Assembly: GCA_030867875.1 (NCBI GenBank)
Contig: JAOWCC010001634.1
Coordinates: 32,569,867-32,633,866, forward strand
Source: Actinernus sp. WN-2022
Taxonomy: Eukaryota; Cnidaria; Anthozoa; Actiniaria; Actinernidae
Direction: 5' to 3'
Length of the DNA: 64,000 nt
In this document: piece after piece, positions 12,581 through 24,002 of the stretch
Position numbering within the stretch: the stretch's first letter is position 1
How the letters are laid out: every line of letters begins with the position of its first letter
Notes under the pieces: model-generated
Database searches by the model: none
The model's input: the letters and a program-made list of their open reading frames with translations, nothing else
Told to the model about the DNA's origin: nothing
Program-made: the position numbers and the translations under genes

Positions 12581-13987
12581 AAAATCGGCGAGTTCAAAAA
12601 CAAAAACAGAATCCATGAGTTCAAAAACAAAATCGGTGAATTCAAAAACAAAAACAGAATCCATGAGTTCAAAAACAAAATCGGTGAGTGTAGACCATGA
12701 TGCTTTGCGGCCGGAGGAGGCGAAAAAGCGCATGCTGTTACTCCTGGTAAGTACAGTGTTTTTTTAGTACATGTAAGTTATTATTATGGATTATGTAATC
12801 GATAGGGTCCTTATCAATTCCCAGAGATGCAGATATTCTTAATTGACCTGGTGAAAAAGTCGAAATCAAATGAAGTAATAGTGGAATATACGGAAACTAA
12901 TGTTCACAGTCAATGTTAATGATCACATATCAATCATTTAGTATTAGCACCTTGAAGAGACGACTGAGAGCCCTTGGTATTCGCCGGCATGTCAACGTAC
13001 ATGCACTACATGTCAGGACTCTTACAGTTTTAAGTGATTTTGTAGAGGGGATATATGTATTTCTGGGATATCATTATAAGGTATAAAATTTACAGTTAGG
13101 TTCCCAGTTAGAACCCCATTGAGGTTCCCCAGTTAACATTCCCATATTGGATCCCATTTTACTAGTAATAGATAAAAAGCAAGACAGAAATAAAAAATAA
13201 AAAAATTGTTATTAACCCTTTCACTCCCGGACACAGTTGAGCTGAATTGGTAATGTTGAGTGTAAAATCAACCCTTCCCCCTCAATTCAAGTTTGGCTAG
13301 CCCTGGCCAATTACGCACCACTGAACTTTTAAGCCAAGGGCTCGAGCTTTCCCACATTAATGCCATTTGGGATAATTATATGGTGCCGTCCAGGTATGTT
13401 TGTATCTGCTATAGCCGGGTGTTTAAATGACTGAATCTGCTCTAATTTTGGACCAATAAGCGAACTTTAAGAGAGCCAGAGGACATCATACAAAAAAAAC
13501 TGGTAAATAATTACAGAAAAAACTTCTACAGTATTAGAATGGTAAAGGTTGGTTTGGTTTAATGCTCTCAACATCTATTATCTTCTAAATTTGTATTACC
13601 ATTGTTCTCTCAAGCTTTTAGTTCCTATATCTTCCTCTTGATTTATTTATTTTTTAATTTGTTCTCTCTCTTTCGTTTCTGATCTTAATTAAGGTGATAA
13701 TCTCAGTCTCAATAGGTAGTGATCAACTTGTAAGCTTTTGCTACTTTGACCACTGTGCACAATTTACTTATGAAGCCTTTTTCTCCTTTAATTATGTACT
13801 ACCCATTGGGTTGCATATACTTACAACTGATACATAATCCCTCTTTCCGCAAACTTGTTTCTGCATAGCCTACACTTTATTGGGATTTACCAAATGCATG
13901 ACTTGGTACACATCATTACTATGAATGGCATTATGTAAAAATCAAGTTGATTAATATCCAAAGTACAGTAATATCCAAGTTTTTTTA

Positions 13988-14170
13988 CTATACAGACAGA
14001 TGCTCTTTAAAAGGGAATGAAATGTTATTTTCTCCTTTGCCAGGTGGAAACAATGAAAAGATATCAGACCTTTTAACAGGAAGATTGTGTCGTAGCCGTA
14101 ATTGCTGATGCATGTGTATGTAGCCAATGTTTACACCAGGACCATCAATTTCACTCTTGAAAGAAAGCAT
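13988..14170 (-). pseudogene. IS3EU-like transposase remnant
   Basis: A 60-residue open frame in the loop of the palindrome. It contains EIDGPGVNIGYIHMHQQLRL followed by RHNLPVKRSDIF. This resembles the segment just before the DDE integrase core in a cnidarian and fish integrase-like transposase family, which reads roughly GYR-MH-x-L-R with a following V-x-R-x-x-V. A possible acceptor (TTTCAAG) lies just before AGTGAAATTG on this strand, near the frame's start. Downstream catalytic regions are absent, so the element cannot encode its own enzyme. Similarity is by eye only. Confidence 0.45.
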
Positions 14171-15594
14171 AATAAAGTTAATTTCTAGATTTCTTTTTAT
14201 TTCACACTAATGATGGACTAAGATTACACTGAGTAATATTATGATAAAAAGGAGTAGTAAATAATTAAGGGAGAAAAAGGCTTCATAAGTAAATTGCGCA
14301 TAGTGGTCAAAGTAGCAAAAGCTTACAAGTTGACCACTACCTATTGAGACTGAGATAAATGGCAGGATAATATCACCTTAATTAAGATCAGAAACGAAAA
14401 AGAGAGAACAAATAAATATATATATATATATATCTAGAGGAAGATATACATGTAGGAACTAAAAGCTTGAGAGAACAATGGTAATAAAAAATTAGAAGAT
14501 AATAGTTGTTGAGAGCATTAAACCAAACCAAACTTTTACCATTCTAATATTGTAGTCATTTCTGTAACTTTTTACCAGTTTTTTCATACATATCAGGATC
14601 AGTGTATGATGTCCTCTGGCTCTCTTAACTGAAGTTGGCTTGTTGGTCCAAAATTATAGCAGATTTCATTTAAACACCCTATAGCAGATACAAACTTACC
14701 TGGATGGCACCATAGAATTATCCCAAATGGCATTGTGGGGAAGCTCAAGCCTTTGGCTTAAAAGTTCAGTGGTGCGTAATTAGCCAGGGCTAGCCAAACT
14801 TGAATTGAGGGGAGAGGGTTAATTTTACACTCAACATTTACCAATTCAGCTCAACTGTATCCGGGAGTGAAAAGGTTAATTTATTAAACCATATTTTTTT
14901 AAATTATTTCTGTCTTGCTTTTTATCTATTACAGTAAAATGGGATCCAATATGAGAATGTTAACTGGGGAACCTCAATGGGGTTGTTGAGGGGTTCTAAC
15001 TGGGAACCTAACTGTAAATTTTATACCTTATAATGATATCCCAGAAATACATATATCCCCTCTACAAAATCACTTAAAACTGTAAGAGTCCTGACATGTA
15101 GTGCATGTACGTTGACATGCCGGCGAATACCAAGGGCCTAATACTAAATGATTGATTATGTGATCATTAACATTGACTGTGAACTTTAGTTTTCCAAGAT
15201 TTTAATAGTATCCTACGTGTACGTAAACGTAACAGTTAAAAGTGAAGTTTAAGTTAAACTTACATGTACCTCGATTCCACTATTACTTCATTTGATTTCG
15301 ACTTTTTCACCAGGTCAATTAAGAATATCTACATCTCTGGGAATTGATAAGGACCCTTATCGATTACATAATCCATAATAATAACTTACATGTACTAACA
15401 AAACACTGTACGTACCAGGAGTAACATCATGCGCTTTTTCGCCTCCTCCGTCCGCCATCTTTACTATCGGGCCGCAAAGCATCATGGTCTACACTCACCG
15501 ATTTTTGTTTTTGAATTCACCGATTTTGTTTTTGAACTCATGGATTCTGTTTTTGTTTTTTGATCTCGCCGATTTTGTTTTTGTAATTGTAAGA

Positions 15595-16080
15595 AAACAG
15601 CTATTCAATATCCGAAGAACGCGATTTGGAATTGAAAAACGTAAAAACAAAATTCAAAAACCGAAAAATAAAAACCGAAATCCGAAAAACAAAATTCAAA
15701 AACTGAAAAACTAAAAACAAAAATAGAGATTTGGAATCAAAAATCGTAAAAATATAATAAAAAACCGAAAAACAAAATTCAAAAACCGAAAAACAAAAAT
15801 TGCGATTTGGAATCAAAAAATGTAAAAACAAAATTCAAAAACCAAAAACCGAAAAACGCGATTTGAAATTGAAAAACGTAAAAATGAAATCGAAAAAGCA
15901 AAAATTAAAAACAGAAAATAGCGATTTGGAATTTGAAATTGAAAAACGTAAAAACAATATCGAAAAGCAAAAATCAAAAACAGAAAATAGCGATTTGGAA
16001 TTGAAAACACGACAAACAAAATCCAAAAGCAGCGATTTGAAATTGAGAAATGCAAAAAATAAATATTGAAAAGCAAAAAG
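15595..16080. repeat. A-rich subterminal iterations, right arm
   Basis: Mirror image of the left array: about seven copies of GCGATTTG(G/A)AATTGAAAAACGT-like motifs (near 15620, 15725, 15798, 15857, 15918, 15987, 16029). Iterated subterminal motifs are commonly transposase-binding sites; that role is inferred here. Confidence 0.8.
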
Positions 16081-16105
16081 AAAAACCTGGGCTTCCGTAG
16101 GAAAC

Positions 16106-16290
16106 AGACCATTAACAGAACGGCGATCCAATATTTTTTTTAATGATCGCCAGTTTTATATACCATTTTCAGATTATGGGCGTCTACATACGTGAGTATA
16201 CGTACGTGCGAGTCGAAAGCCGATACTTGATACTTTTATGCATGGGTATGTATGCATGTTTACATCCTGTTGCGCCCAACACTGCGTACT
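16106..16290. other. Presumed upstream promoter region of galaxin-like gene
   Basis: Short interval between the transposon end and the TATA box. Apart from overlapping ACGTACGT-like purine-pyrimidine steps near 16190-16207, I see no recognised motif. Confidence 0.35.
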
Positions 16291-16294
16291 TTAA

Positions 16295-16302
16295 TATAAA
16301 AG
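16295..16302 (+). promoter_or_regulatory. TATA box of the galaxin-like gene
   Basis: TATAAAAG lies 104 bp before the ATG of the signal-peptide exon, which would place transcription start near 16325-16332 with a 5' leader of about 70 nt. It sits only about 200 bp from the right end of the IS3EU-like palindrome, so most upstream regulatory DNA of this gene is transposon-derived. Confidence 0.55.
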
Positions 16303-16398
16303 CTGCACAATTTAAAGGAAAGAGAAGATTCTTATAGTTATCTGAGCAAGAAAAGTGGGCGGCATTCCAATAATCCAATCTCCCAGTCTCATCAAGAC

Positions 16399-16480
16399 AT
16401 GGCTTCATCGAGGCTTAGTGTTGGTTTATCGTTGGCTCTACTGATGTTGTCCTGCATCCTTGTGCGAGCGGAGCTAGAAG
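16399..16480 (+). CDS. Signal-peptide exon, probable galaxin exon 1
   Basis: ATG at 16399 opens a 27-codon exon: MASSRLSVGLSL, then a hydrophobic core ALLMLSCILV, then RAELE, a textbook secretory signal with likely cleavage after the Ala of VRA. The exon ends GAAG followed by GTAACT, a good donor, in phase 1. A TATA box stands 104 bp upstream. The next in-phase acceptor with sensible coding sequence on this strand that I can find is at 28083, where joining gives ELEDSSSDDG and then the galaxin repeats. The link is inference from phase, strand and the need of galaxins for a signal peptide; intermediate exons in the 11.6-kb intron are possible. Confidence 0.6.
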
Positions 16481-17116
16481 GTAACTTAATTTGGATACTT
16501 TTACCGTCAAACCATAGAAATGTATTATAGTTAACTACTGAATCCTGAACATTTTCGTTTACGAGTCGGCTAATCTGCGTTCGGCCGATCAAGATTTTTC
16601 TCGGAGGAGTTTGAAAGGTCGATCGAGAAGGTGATCTGATCGGGTCTAGAAAGCGTCGGAATGCGAAAGTTATCCGTCCACCAAACTCACGTTCTGCAGC
16701 ACTTTGTCTCAGGAGAAGTACGTTTGCCGTATACTGTCAACAGAACACGACTTTGAACATAAACATTTAGAACTCGTCGCGTATTGTAGTTGATTTTCGT
16801 CTCTATTTTCCATCGGTGAACACAGTAGACCGCCGATTGCCGCGAACTAAACAAATGTATTTGTGAGCTACTAGATAAAGATTTGATCTCCTGCTTCGGT
16901 AGTAAAGCAGTACTCGTCGTCTTCTTTACTACTCAACTCTCCTTCGCTTCAACGTAGCGAGAGGAAGTGACGTCAATTTACAACGTATGCATGATGTAAA
17001 CTTGCGCATGCTCGACAGAAAAGCTGTCGGTTGCGTGCAGAGGTTCCTTTCTCTCTCAGTCAATCTCGTTCCCAGAGTTAGTGATCCTTTGGCCAGCCAA
17101 AATATCATAAGATTGT

Positions 17117-17234
17117 AGAGGACATAATAATAATAATAATATAATAATAATAATGATAGACCATATATGGAATACCTACGCATCATAGGTTCTTCATATA
17201 TGGTCTATTATTATCATCATTATTATGTCCTCTA
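17117..17234. mobile_element. Small TA-flanked hairpin MITE
   Basis: TAGAGGACATAATAA at the left and TTATTATGTCCTCTA at the right form terminal inverted repeats; TAGACCATATATGGA-type sequence forms an inner palindrome. Flanking TA dinucleotides suit a mariner-type target. AAT triplets are expanded in the left arm. Confidence 0.6.
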
Positions 17235-19196
17235 TATAGTATTATGCGTCCGAAATAAATATGAAAGAATTTAGCACAGTTTATAAGTGATATATTGAAG
17301 GGAGGAAGTATTTGCGGGGTATTCTGAAGTTTAGCCTAGACCATATATGAAGTACGAAGCAAGATTGGCCAAAACATCCAAAGTTTGGAGTCTACTTTCA
17401 GATAAAGCAAATCAGTCACGTGCATGTTCCTTTATATCTGATAAAATATCATCATTCTAAAAAGCCCGCGGTGGGATTTGAATTCTGTCCCAGGGGAAAA
17501 CGGGGTTAATGATTGAGACAATGGATAAGCACCTTGCAACTCTTGTAATTTCTATTGATGTTTCAGCTTTCTCATTTAATTGCTAATTAGGATGAACGTT
17601 TTATGTAAAGAATACTAATGAACATGACATTTTATATAAAGTTTCATCCTAATTAAGAATTCACTGATAAAGACCCAAAGATAGCAAAACGTACACGGAA
17701 CATAAGGTACCTAGATAATAAATTTTGCACTAAATTTACTAATATCAGCAGACTACCGAGATACACAGATAACATTTTTAAAATGAAGTTATCCAACTCA
17801 CCATGCATTACTTGTTTACCGAGCCACTGTTTAGTTCCAGTTATTAAACCAAACTCAAAGCCGTAAAATAATAAAAACGTGCATGAAACTTACATATTTT
17901 GTGCCGGAGTCAAAAATTTAGAGTCTGCCGTCATGTCAGTCACATCGATTTCCAAGTCTTGAACTTTATCGATGTCAACCACGACACCAATCCTTCAAGT
18001 GCAGGTTCTTCTTGCATTGCGAAACGCCGCTTCAAACAACATAGTATGGTAATTTCTCATGTCATTACCTTGAGATTCGTAATCGCAGGCAGTGATTACT
18101 CGAATATATATTTTGCATGGCGTTATGAATACAAAAGTTCAATGGTTCATTAAGTAACCATTATAAGTTTTTGAAGCCGTTTAATAAACTCGCAGCACGT
18201 GTATTATCAGGTCTAAAAATATCGGGCTGCGCCCTCGAGTTTTAAACCTGATAAAATACTGCTGCTCGTTTATTAAACAGTACATAAAGCCGTTTCAACA
18301 TATGTATAGATACAAAATGTCTGAGTTTAGAAATAATTCCTATATTTTTGGTCATTGTATTGCCAATATGCTTCAGCTGAGCATCTAGCACTCATTTAAT
18401 CGACCCATCGCTTATTTCCTCGCTTTGTAAATAGTCAAATTCGACGGTTTGTGCAGCTAACCTAGCATGTACCGAGCCAGGGTTCCATCATATTAGCCAT
18501 AGTTCATGGGCTGCCTGTGCTTACTTGAACGGTTTTTCTTCGGGAGCAGTGACGAACGATCGAGTGCTGAAGGAATCCGACACCTCGTGTTTTTTCGAGG
18601 AGATTGATTCCACCGTTCAGCGATTGGTCGATTGACTACAATGACTTCGTTCTCCGAACCTCCTCGAAAAAACGTTCTTTAAGAGGTAGAGTGAACCGCG
18701 TAGGCAAAATCCACCAATTAAAATCGCTAAGATTTGGCATTTCAGGCCATATGAATGACAAGATAAATTCATTTTCGCGATATTTCGCCACACTTCACGT
18801 CATACATTTCCTATAAAATTAAATACAAACACGTTTTGTGTACTTCCTGTGTTTTGATGCGGAATTTGGGGAGATGTTAAAAAGATTAGAAGATATGGCG
18901 AAGGCCTGAATGTCGTCAACTGGCAAACGCGGGCAACTCAGCCAGAAATGGAAGGATACCAAAATAAGATCATGTTTACTCACTGCTTGGTATATACTAC
19001 TTTCCCCCAAACAAACATTTCCCTCTTTAGTTTTCTTTGTTGATGAAGATTTTAAGACTTAAAGCCTTGGTCTTGCATCTTCAAAGCCTGCAAAACAAAT
19101 GGTACATAATAAAACTTAGAATTAAAAATTAATAATTTAATATTCGAACATCCATAAACGGAAGTTTTAAATTTTTATGTCTCATTCTGATTTTGG
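17235..19196. other. Intron-like DNA, no exon seen
   Basis: Within the proposed galaxin intron. Contains a hairpin at about 18178-18295 (GTTTAATAAACTCG... with CGTTTATTAAAC...) but no supported coding sequence on either strand. Confidence 0.45.
17582..17660. repeat. Short inverted repeat
   Basis: TTGCTAATTAGGATGAA-like sequence and its complement TTCATCCTAATTA enclose about 50 bp. Probably a MITE relic. Confidence 0.5.
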
Positions 19197-19250
19197 GTGA
19201 GTCTACACTTCCCGATTCAAGTAATGATCATGCAGTTTTTGGAGGGGGTC

Positions 19251-19442
19251 ATCGTTAGAGCAAATGCGACGGAGACGGAGAGCTCAACTAAAAGGGATAG
19301 CTTGTTTGGTCAGGAGGAGTTAAAGGAACTGTGTTACGGTGAGGGACATGCCTTTATGTTCCTGGCCGGAACAACATTATTTTCAGTGGTTTTCATATTA
19401 ATTATCTTCATTTTGAAATCATTGGTGTTTCCTGCAATTTGA
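19251..19442 (+). CDS. Possible terminal exon of a membrane protein
   Basis: A pre-AG site (CATGCAG ending 19234) could open a frame that reads a polar stretch with a dibasic step (SSTKRDSLFGQ), a Cys-Tyr, and then a strong hydrophobic segment FLAGTTLFSVVFILIIFILK before ending at TGA 19440-19442. The layout of polar stalk, single membrane span and very short tail is that of a type I membrane protein's last exon. I recognise no family, no neighbouring exon is visible, and it lies in the proposed galaxin intron, so it may be chance. Confidence 0.22.
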   Translation: MVRANATETESSTKRDSLFGQEELKELCYGEGHAFMFLAGTTLFSVVFILIIFILKSLVFPAI

Positions 19443-19504
19443 TTGATTAAAAGCAGCAGCTTCGCGGTCGTGCAATTTTGTAATCACTCGTATGATTTCA
19501 GACC

Positions 19505-19768
19505 TAATAATATACATGAAAAAAATGCTCAATTCTGATTGGTTGAGGGCAATGCAATTTCAAGGAAACACAGTGCAGAAAAAAGGAAACATAGTGCCGA
19601 AAAAAGGAAATACGATGCAAATTTCTTTGGAAAGCAATGAAACATTTCCAAACAATTTGAATGAATTTGAAAGTGTGAACTATTATGGTTTGTTGACTGA
19701 ATAAATTACTGTGTCACATGAATCGCCAACGTCACTTCCTGACAATTTTTTTCATGTATATTATTAAT
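19505..19768. mobile_element. Foldback MITE with ATACATGAAAAAAA ends
   Basis: AATAATATACATGAAAAAAA at 19505-19525 is matched by its complement at 19746-19768. The interior has short repeats such as AAAAAAGGAAA (three times near 19579-19606). The open frame inside is not a gene. Confidence 0.6.
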
Positions 19769-19788
19769 AAGTAATCATCAGGGTTTTC

Positions 19789-19957
19789 AATAGAAGCCGG
19801 CAGCCGGCGAATCTCGCCGGGTATTTTACATGAAATCGCCGCCTACTTTGATTGAAAATTTCCCCAAAAATTTGATATTTGCGCCAATGACGCTCGATGC
19901 TCGCCGCCTACTCTTCAAGTTTTACCACTTACTTCAAATGTTATTGAAAACCCTGAA
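19789..19957. mobile_element. MITE with CAGGGTTTTCAAT ends
   Basis: CAGGGTTTTCAATAGAAGCCGG on the left and ATTGAAAACCCTGA on the right, with CGCCGCCTACT repeated inside. ATCAT motifs flank both sides, a possible target duplication. Confidence 0.6.
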
Positions 19958-19987
19958 TCATACGGTTTTCTCGTGCAATCTCGAAAC

Positions 19988-20021
<34 letters not shown>

Positions 20022-20164
20022 GTTCTATTACCATTATAAACTGACGACCCTAGCACACGTGTGGGATGGATGAAATCAAAGTAAACGTACAGAAATGATT
20101 AACAGAATGTACGTAGATGTAGTCTTCAAGGAAACTATTGCATATCCTTTCAATGAAACCTTAA

Positions 20165-21180
20165 CTCTTTCGGGTCCGAGCCTGTAAATATAGGTCCCCT
20201 GAGACCTATATGAGAAAAAAATATTGCATCACATCTAGACATGCCGGAAAGACGATGTTGCGATATTATGTGAAGGGATGAATGGCTTCAAAGTCAGAGC
20301 TATAGCAGGGATCGCTTGGCTCTTTCACTATGGAGAAAAGCTCATTTGTTTTGGCGTTCGTTTTTGTTTCTTCGATTTTCACGAATTTTAAGGAGCTGAA
20401 AATCGGCTCAAAACTTCCTTCCCATTCGCACTTGAAATCAAGAGCAAACACAAAATCAGCACTCAGTCGTTACAGTACCTTCTTTAATCTTTCGAACCAC
20501 CAGGTTTGTTTGCACAAAACACACCAAGCGACTGTGAACCGCGCTATTCTTCTCACTGCATTTCACTCGACCACATTTACCTGCTCCCACCTCCAATTGC
20601 ATGCTGGGTAATGGACAACAAATTCACACGGGGTCCCCCCCTCTGGGACTCCGGTAGGTTTTTTTTTAGAAGTATTTTACCCCTACAACCAAGAGCGGTG
20701 ATTTGGACTCAAGCCGTTGCTTTAAAGTGACAAAAACACATCCTAATACGTTGAGCAGGGGGAAAAGACTGCCAACTGCAGGATTTCAAGGATTTCATTG
20801 AATAATTTTTTCCTGTGTCTGAAAGCACAAACACAACGGAAAAACCCTGTGAAATCCCCTCACAAGGCCTACTAAAAGCAAACCAAGTACTTTTCAGCCA
20901 TCCTCAGACTTAATGATGTCCTCAAGCTCTCTGACAGTGGCATTTTTCTCCAAAATTAGAGCACATTTCATTGGAAACCCTACAGAAGTTGCAATACCTA
21001 CCGTCAACCAGTTCGTAGAATTCACCCGAATGGCATTGTGGAGAAAGTTTGAGCCCTCGACTTAAAAGGTCAGCAGTATTTAACTGACCCGGGCTAGCCA
21101 AACTTGAACTGAGGGGGGAGGGTTGAGTTAGCACTCAGGATTTCACCAATTGAGCTCACACACCATCGGACCCTAAAGAG
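20165..21180. mobile_element. TTAA-target DNA transposon A, copy 1
   Basis: Ends are CTCTTTCGGGTCCGA and, at the right, the complement of CTCTTTAGGGTCCGA. TTAA flanks both ends (20161-20164 and 21181-21184), as in piggyBac and Kolobok elements. About 1.0 kb with no recognisable transposase, so non-autonomous. A second copy holding several nested insertions is at 55442-60003, and diverged relatives of its right end are embedded in both arms of the palindrome at 12022. Confidence 0.8.
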
Positions 21181-21263
21181 TTAAGGGAGGGGATTTTACC
21201 TGTTTAAAGCCAATTAACAGCCATCAATCGAACATTGATTCCAGACATGCGCAAAACCATGAC

Positions 21264-21765
21264 TCAGCGCCTATAAAAGATATTGGCGTTACGTTTATCA
21301 GTGGGTTTAGTGTAAAGGTCAGTTTCAATGTAACCGTCATGTATTAAGGAAACGGACACGTCCAGAACAAGTACATGAGTCAATGGACGTGATGAGGTGA
21401 ACTTGGTGGTGATGAAAGTGTTTAAATGGTCTTCACCCTCAGTCCAGATCATGAAAATGTCGTTGATGTACATTAACCAAATGTGTGGTTTGTAAGGAGC
21501 CTTATAAAGGGCGTTATTTTCAAATTTACCAAGGAATACATTGGCAAAAGAAGCCATTATTGTGCCCATGGCTGTGCCATGAATCTGGAGGTAATGTGTG
21601 TTGTTACATACAAGAGAACTTATTCAAAGAGAGGATATCATGCGTATGAAGTCACAAAGTGTATTAGTAGGAATATATTTGTTAATACGAGTTTGTAGAA
21701 AGTGTCCATGCATCAATACCATCTTTATGGGGAAAATTCATACAGGGTTGATACGGGGTTGATAC
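21264..21765 (-). pseudogene. Penelope-like reverse transcriptase fragment
   Basis: Reading on the minus strand, the segment begins with IPHKDGIDA, passes a broken stretch, then YLQIHGTAMGTIMASFANVF, then WLMYINDIFMIWTEGEDHL and ETDLYTKPTD. These are in order the conserved blocks of Penelope-like element reverse transcriptase (the block G-T-A-M-G-T and the catalytic block usually Y-I-D-D-I-F). Here the first catalytic Asp is Asn (YINDIF), and there are frameshifts and stops between the first and second blocks, so it is dead. No GIY-YIG endonuclease part is visible. It directly abuts the TTAA element A. Confidence 0.75.
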
Positions 21766-22131
21766 ATCAAGATTTGACGAGAATGGCCTACAAGGTTTAA
21801 AGTGTTTATGAAACCAAATTTTGCATCTTTATTTTATTGCAGAATAATAAAGTTCATTCTTTTCCGATTATCAAGAGTATATTTATTTTTCAGTTCTGCC
21901 TTCGGAAAGGTCTCTTTTTCGCCATTCAAATTGACTACTTTATGCTAAAAACTGTCCGGGGGCCTGGAACCGATTCACCATTACAATGACGTCACTGTGA
22001 GGACTCGCAAGTGACAATTCCTAAATATGATCATGTAGGGCGACACGCATTTCTACAAAAAAATACAATATAATAAAGCACAATACAATTCAATACAAAA
22101 AAAAAAAATACAGTAGAACGCAACACAATAC

Positions 22132-22315
22132 TTAATAACAAATAAAAGATGGTTCTCCTTGTTCTATAAAAAAAATATTGCACGCTCGAGGTCTTGAAAA
22201 ACTGCGGATGCACGAGCAGAACGCGGGTACATTTAGCAGCATTTCAAGACCTTGAAAGTACTTTATTTTGTTATAGAACCGAGGAGAACCATCTTTTATT
22301 TGTTTTATAATATAA
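22132..22315. mobile_element. Hairpin element with AAAGATGGTTCTCC arms
   Basis: AACAAATAAAAGATGGTTCTCC and its complement bracket about 140 bp; inside, GGTCTTGAAA and TTTCAAGACC also pair. Immediately left (22060-22131) is an A-rich stretch of CAATACA-type repeats. Confidence 0.6.
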
Positions 22316-23423
22316 ACTTCAATCCAGACGAAGGAAAGTAAGCTATCTAATTTTAAGAACCCATGCACATAAAAATCTAACTAAGCAAATAAACTACAGC
22401 GAAAACTCCATTTTACTGTACTTGACTTGTTTACAACATTTCTCGTCGCTTATTGGTTCAATTCTGACAGCTTGACATTGACGATCTGAAAACTCGTTTC
22501 TTATTGGATGAAATAACCTGCTATAAAAAGAACATGTCGATTGATAAAAGTGAAAGACAGAAATTGCAAGACTGCCGGCCGCAAACGGGCTGTAAAATTG
22601 TCAACTGATCAAAACTGTTGCAGGAAACACAAGTGCTTTCTTTTTACAATGTATGGTCAGTACAGGAGAAGTTAATCTGCACATTGTGATAGTGCTGAAA
22701 ATGCCTGATGGAAAAACATTCATAATCATAGAGAAAGCGTTTATAATATAGCGGCATTTGAGATTGAGTTACGTGAGTTGAGGTTCCCGACTATATCTTC
22801 TACAACAACTGGCGCTTTCTCAGTGTAAGCATATTAATAATTCATTTTTTCGAATTTTCATACAAACCTTCTAAAACCTAACCCCCAAATTTGAAGAAGA
22901 ACCTAACCATTTTAAATCCCAAATCATTAATAGAACGAGTCTAAATACACCTGAACTTAATGGGGAATTTAGCGAAGTTTTCAAGTGTTTTCAAGTGCAC
23001 TTTTGCTTTAACAATTTCAGGACATGCTTACACTGAGAAACCCCCCAACAACTGCATCGTTGTCAGACACTGGCTATTTATTCTGTGGTCTGAAAAAGGC
23101 TATTTTCATTATCCTAAGGAACAGTGTTTAACTGCTGCTCTGACGGCAGTGAGTTGCGTAGCTTTTGAGGCTCAGCTCGACTTAATACGGCTTACGACAT
23201 TCTGGGTTCTTTGCAAGTTTTATAGTCTGTTTTTCATTCACGAACATTCAGGATCCTCTTAAACGAATTTCTACAGGAAACCAGATAAACCCTATATTCT
23301 ATTCTTTGCCATTCACTGTTCGGGCTTCAGCATAAAAGTACAGGAGTATTAAAGCTATCGTCAAGTTCTTGGTGAGTCATTTCTTGTAGTTGTGTTATAT
23401 CAAACTGTGAATGAGTAACACTA

Positions 23424-24002
23424 TACCTTATTATAGGAAATTAACAATGCACGTTGACAACGCGAAGAAAATTTACGTTACACTAAATTAACGCGAATTT
23501 TTCAAAAGTTAGGTTTACATGCATTAAATTAACGCGAATTTTTCGATAAGCATCTTGCTTTATTTACTGCGATTTTCATAATTCTGCAAACTCGCACTTT
23601 ACATTTCTGAACGCCAAACTGCGTTTTGGCTTCCGTCAATAAAACCTTCCAAGACAAGTGCACGGATGTTTCTAAGTTTTTTTTAAAGCCGAAAATTTGG
23701 GTTTGAAGCCTAACTAGACCCTATCAATTCAAAAGATCTTTCAAAGCCTCACGGTGAAATCACCAAGAGCTGCTCACTCGTTTGATTGACGGAAACCAAA
23801 CCGCAATAGTGACTCTGAAGAGCCAATAGAGGAGTCATGAACTAATAAGGTTTTGAAATGAAATAAAGGTGCTTTAAAATAACAATGTTGTAAAATAGCG
23901 TGCATTAAATTTACATCGACATTAATTAAGATACATTAAATTAACGCGAATTTTGTAACATCGCGTTAATAAAGTGCATTGTTAATTTCCTATAATAAGG
24001 TA
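23424..24002. mobile_element. TA-target MITE with 30-bp perfect inverted ends
   Basis: Ends TACCTTATTATAGGAAATTA... are perfectly inverted over about 30 bp (23424-23452 and 23974-24002), each flanked by TA, pointing to a Tc1/mariner-type element. Inside are four copies of TTAACGCGAATTTT. No coding sequence. Confidence 0.8.

Larger units (their letters stand above)
12022..16099. mobile_element. 4.1-kb palindromic IS3EU-like transposon, copy 1
   Basis: Almost the whole segment is an inverted repeat: arms of about 1.8 kb (12022-13808 and 14250-16099) around a central loop. Ends are TACGGAAGCCCA and its complement. The same hexamer, GGAAAC, flanks both ends (12016-12021 and 16100-16105). Outer arms are T-rich (left) and A-rich (right) and consist of iterated motifs of the type GCGATTTGGAATTGAAAAAC. 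The loop holds a short minus-strand transposase-like remnant. A second element with TACGGAGCCC ends and a 6-bp duplication is at 55871. My recollection is that eukaryotic IS3EU transposons have TAY...RTA ends and 6-bp duplications; the superfamily name is inference, the structure is seen directly. Confidence 0.85.

Noticed and set aside
12012..12733. Long open frames rich in Phe, Lys and Ser on both strands (also 15484-16131).
   Set aside because: They are products of the T-rich and A-rich subterminal repeats of the palindromic transposon, open in several registers at once.
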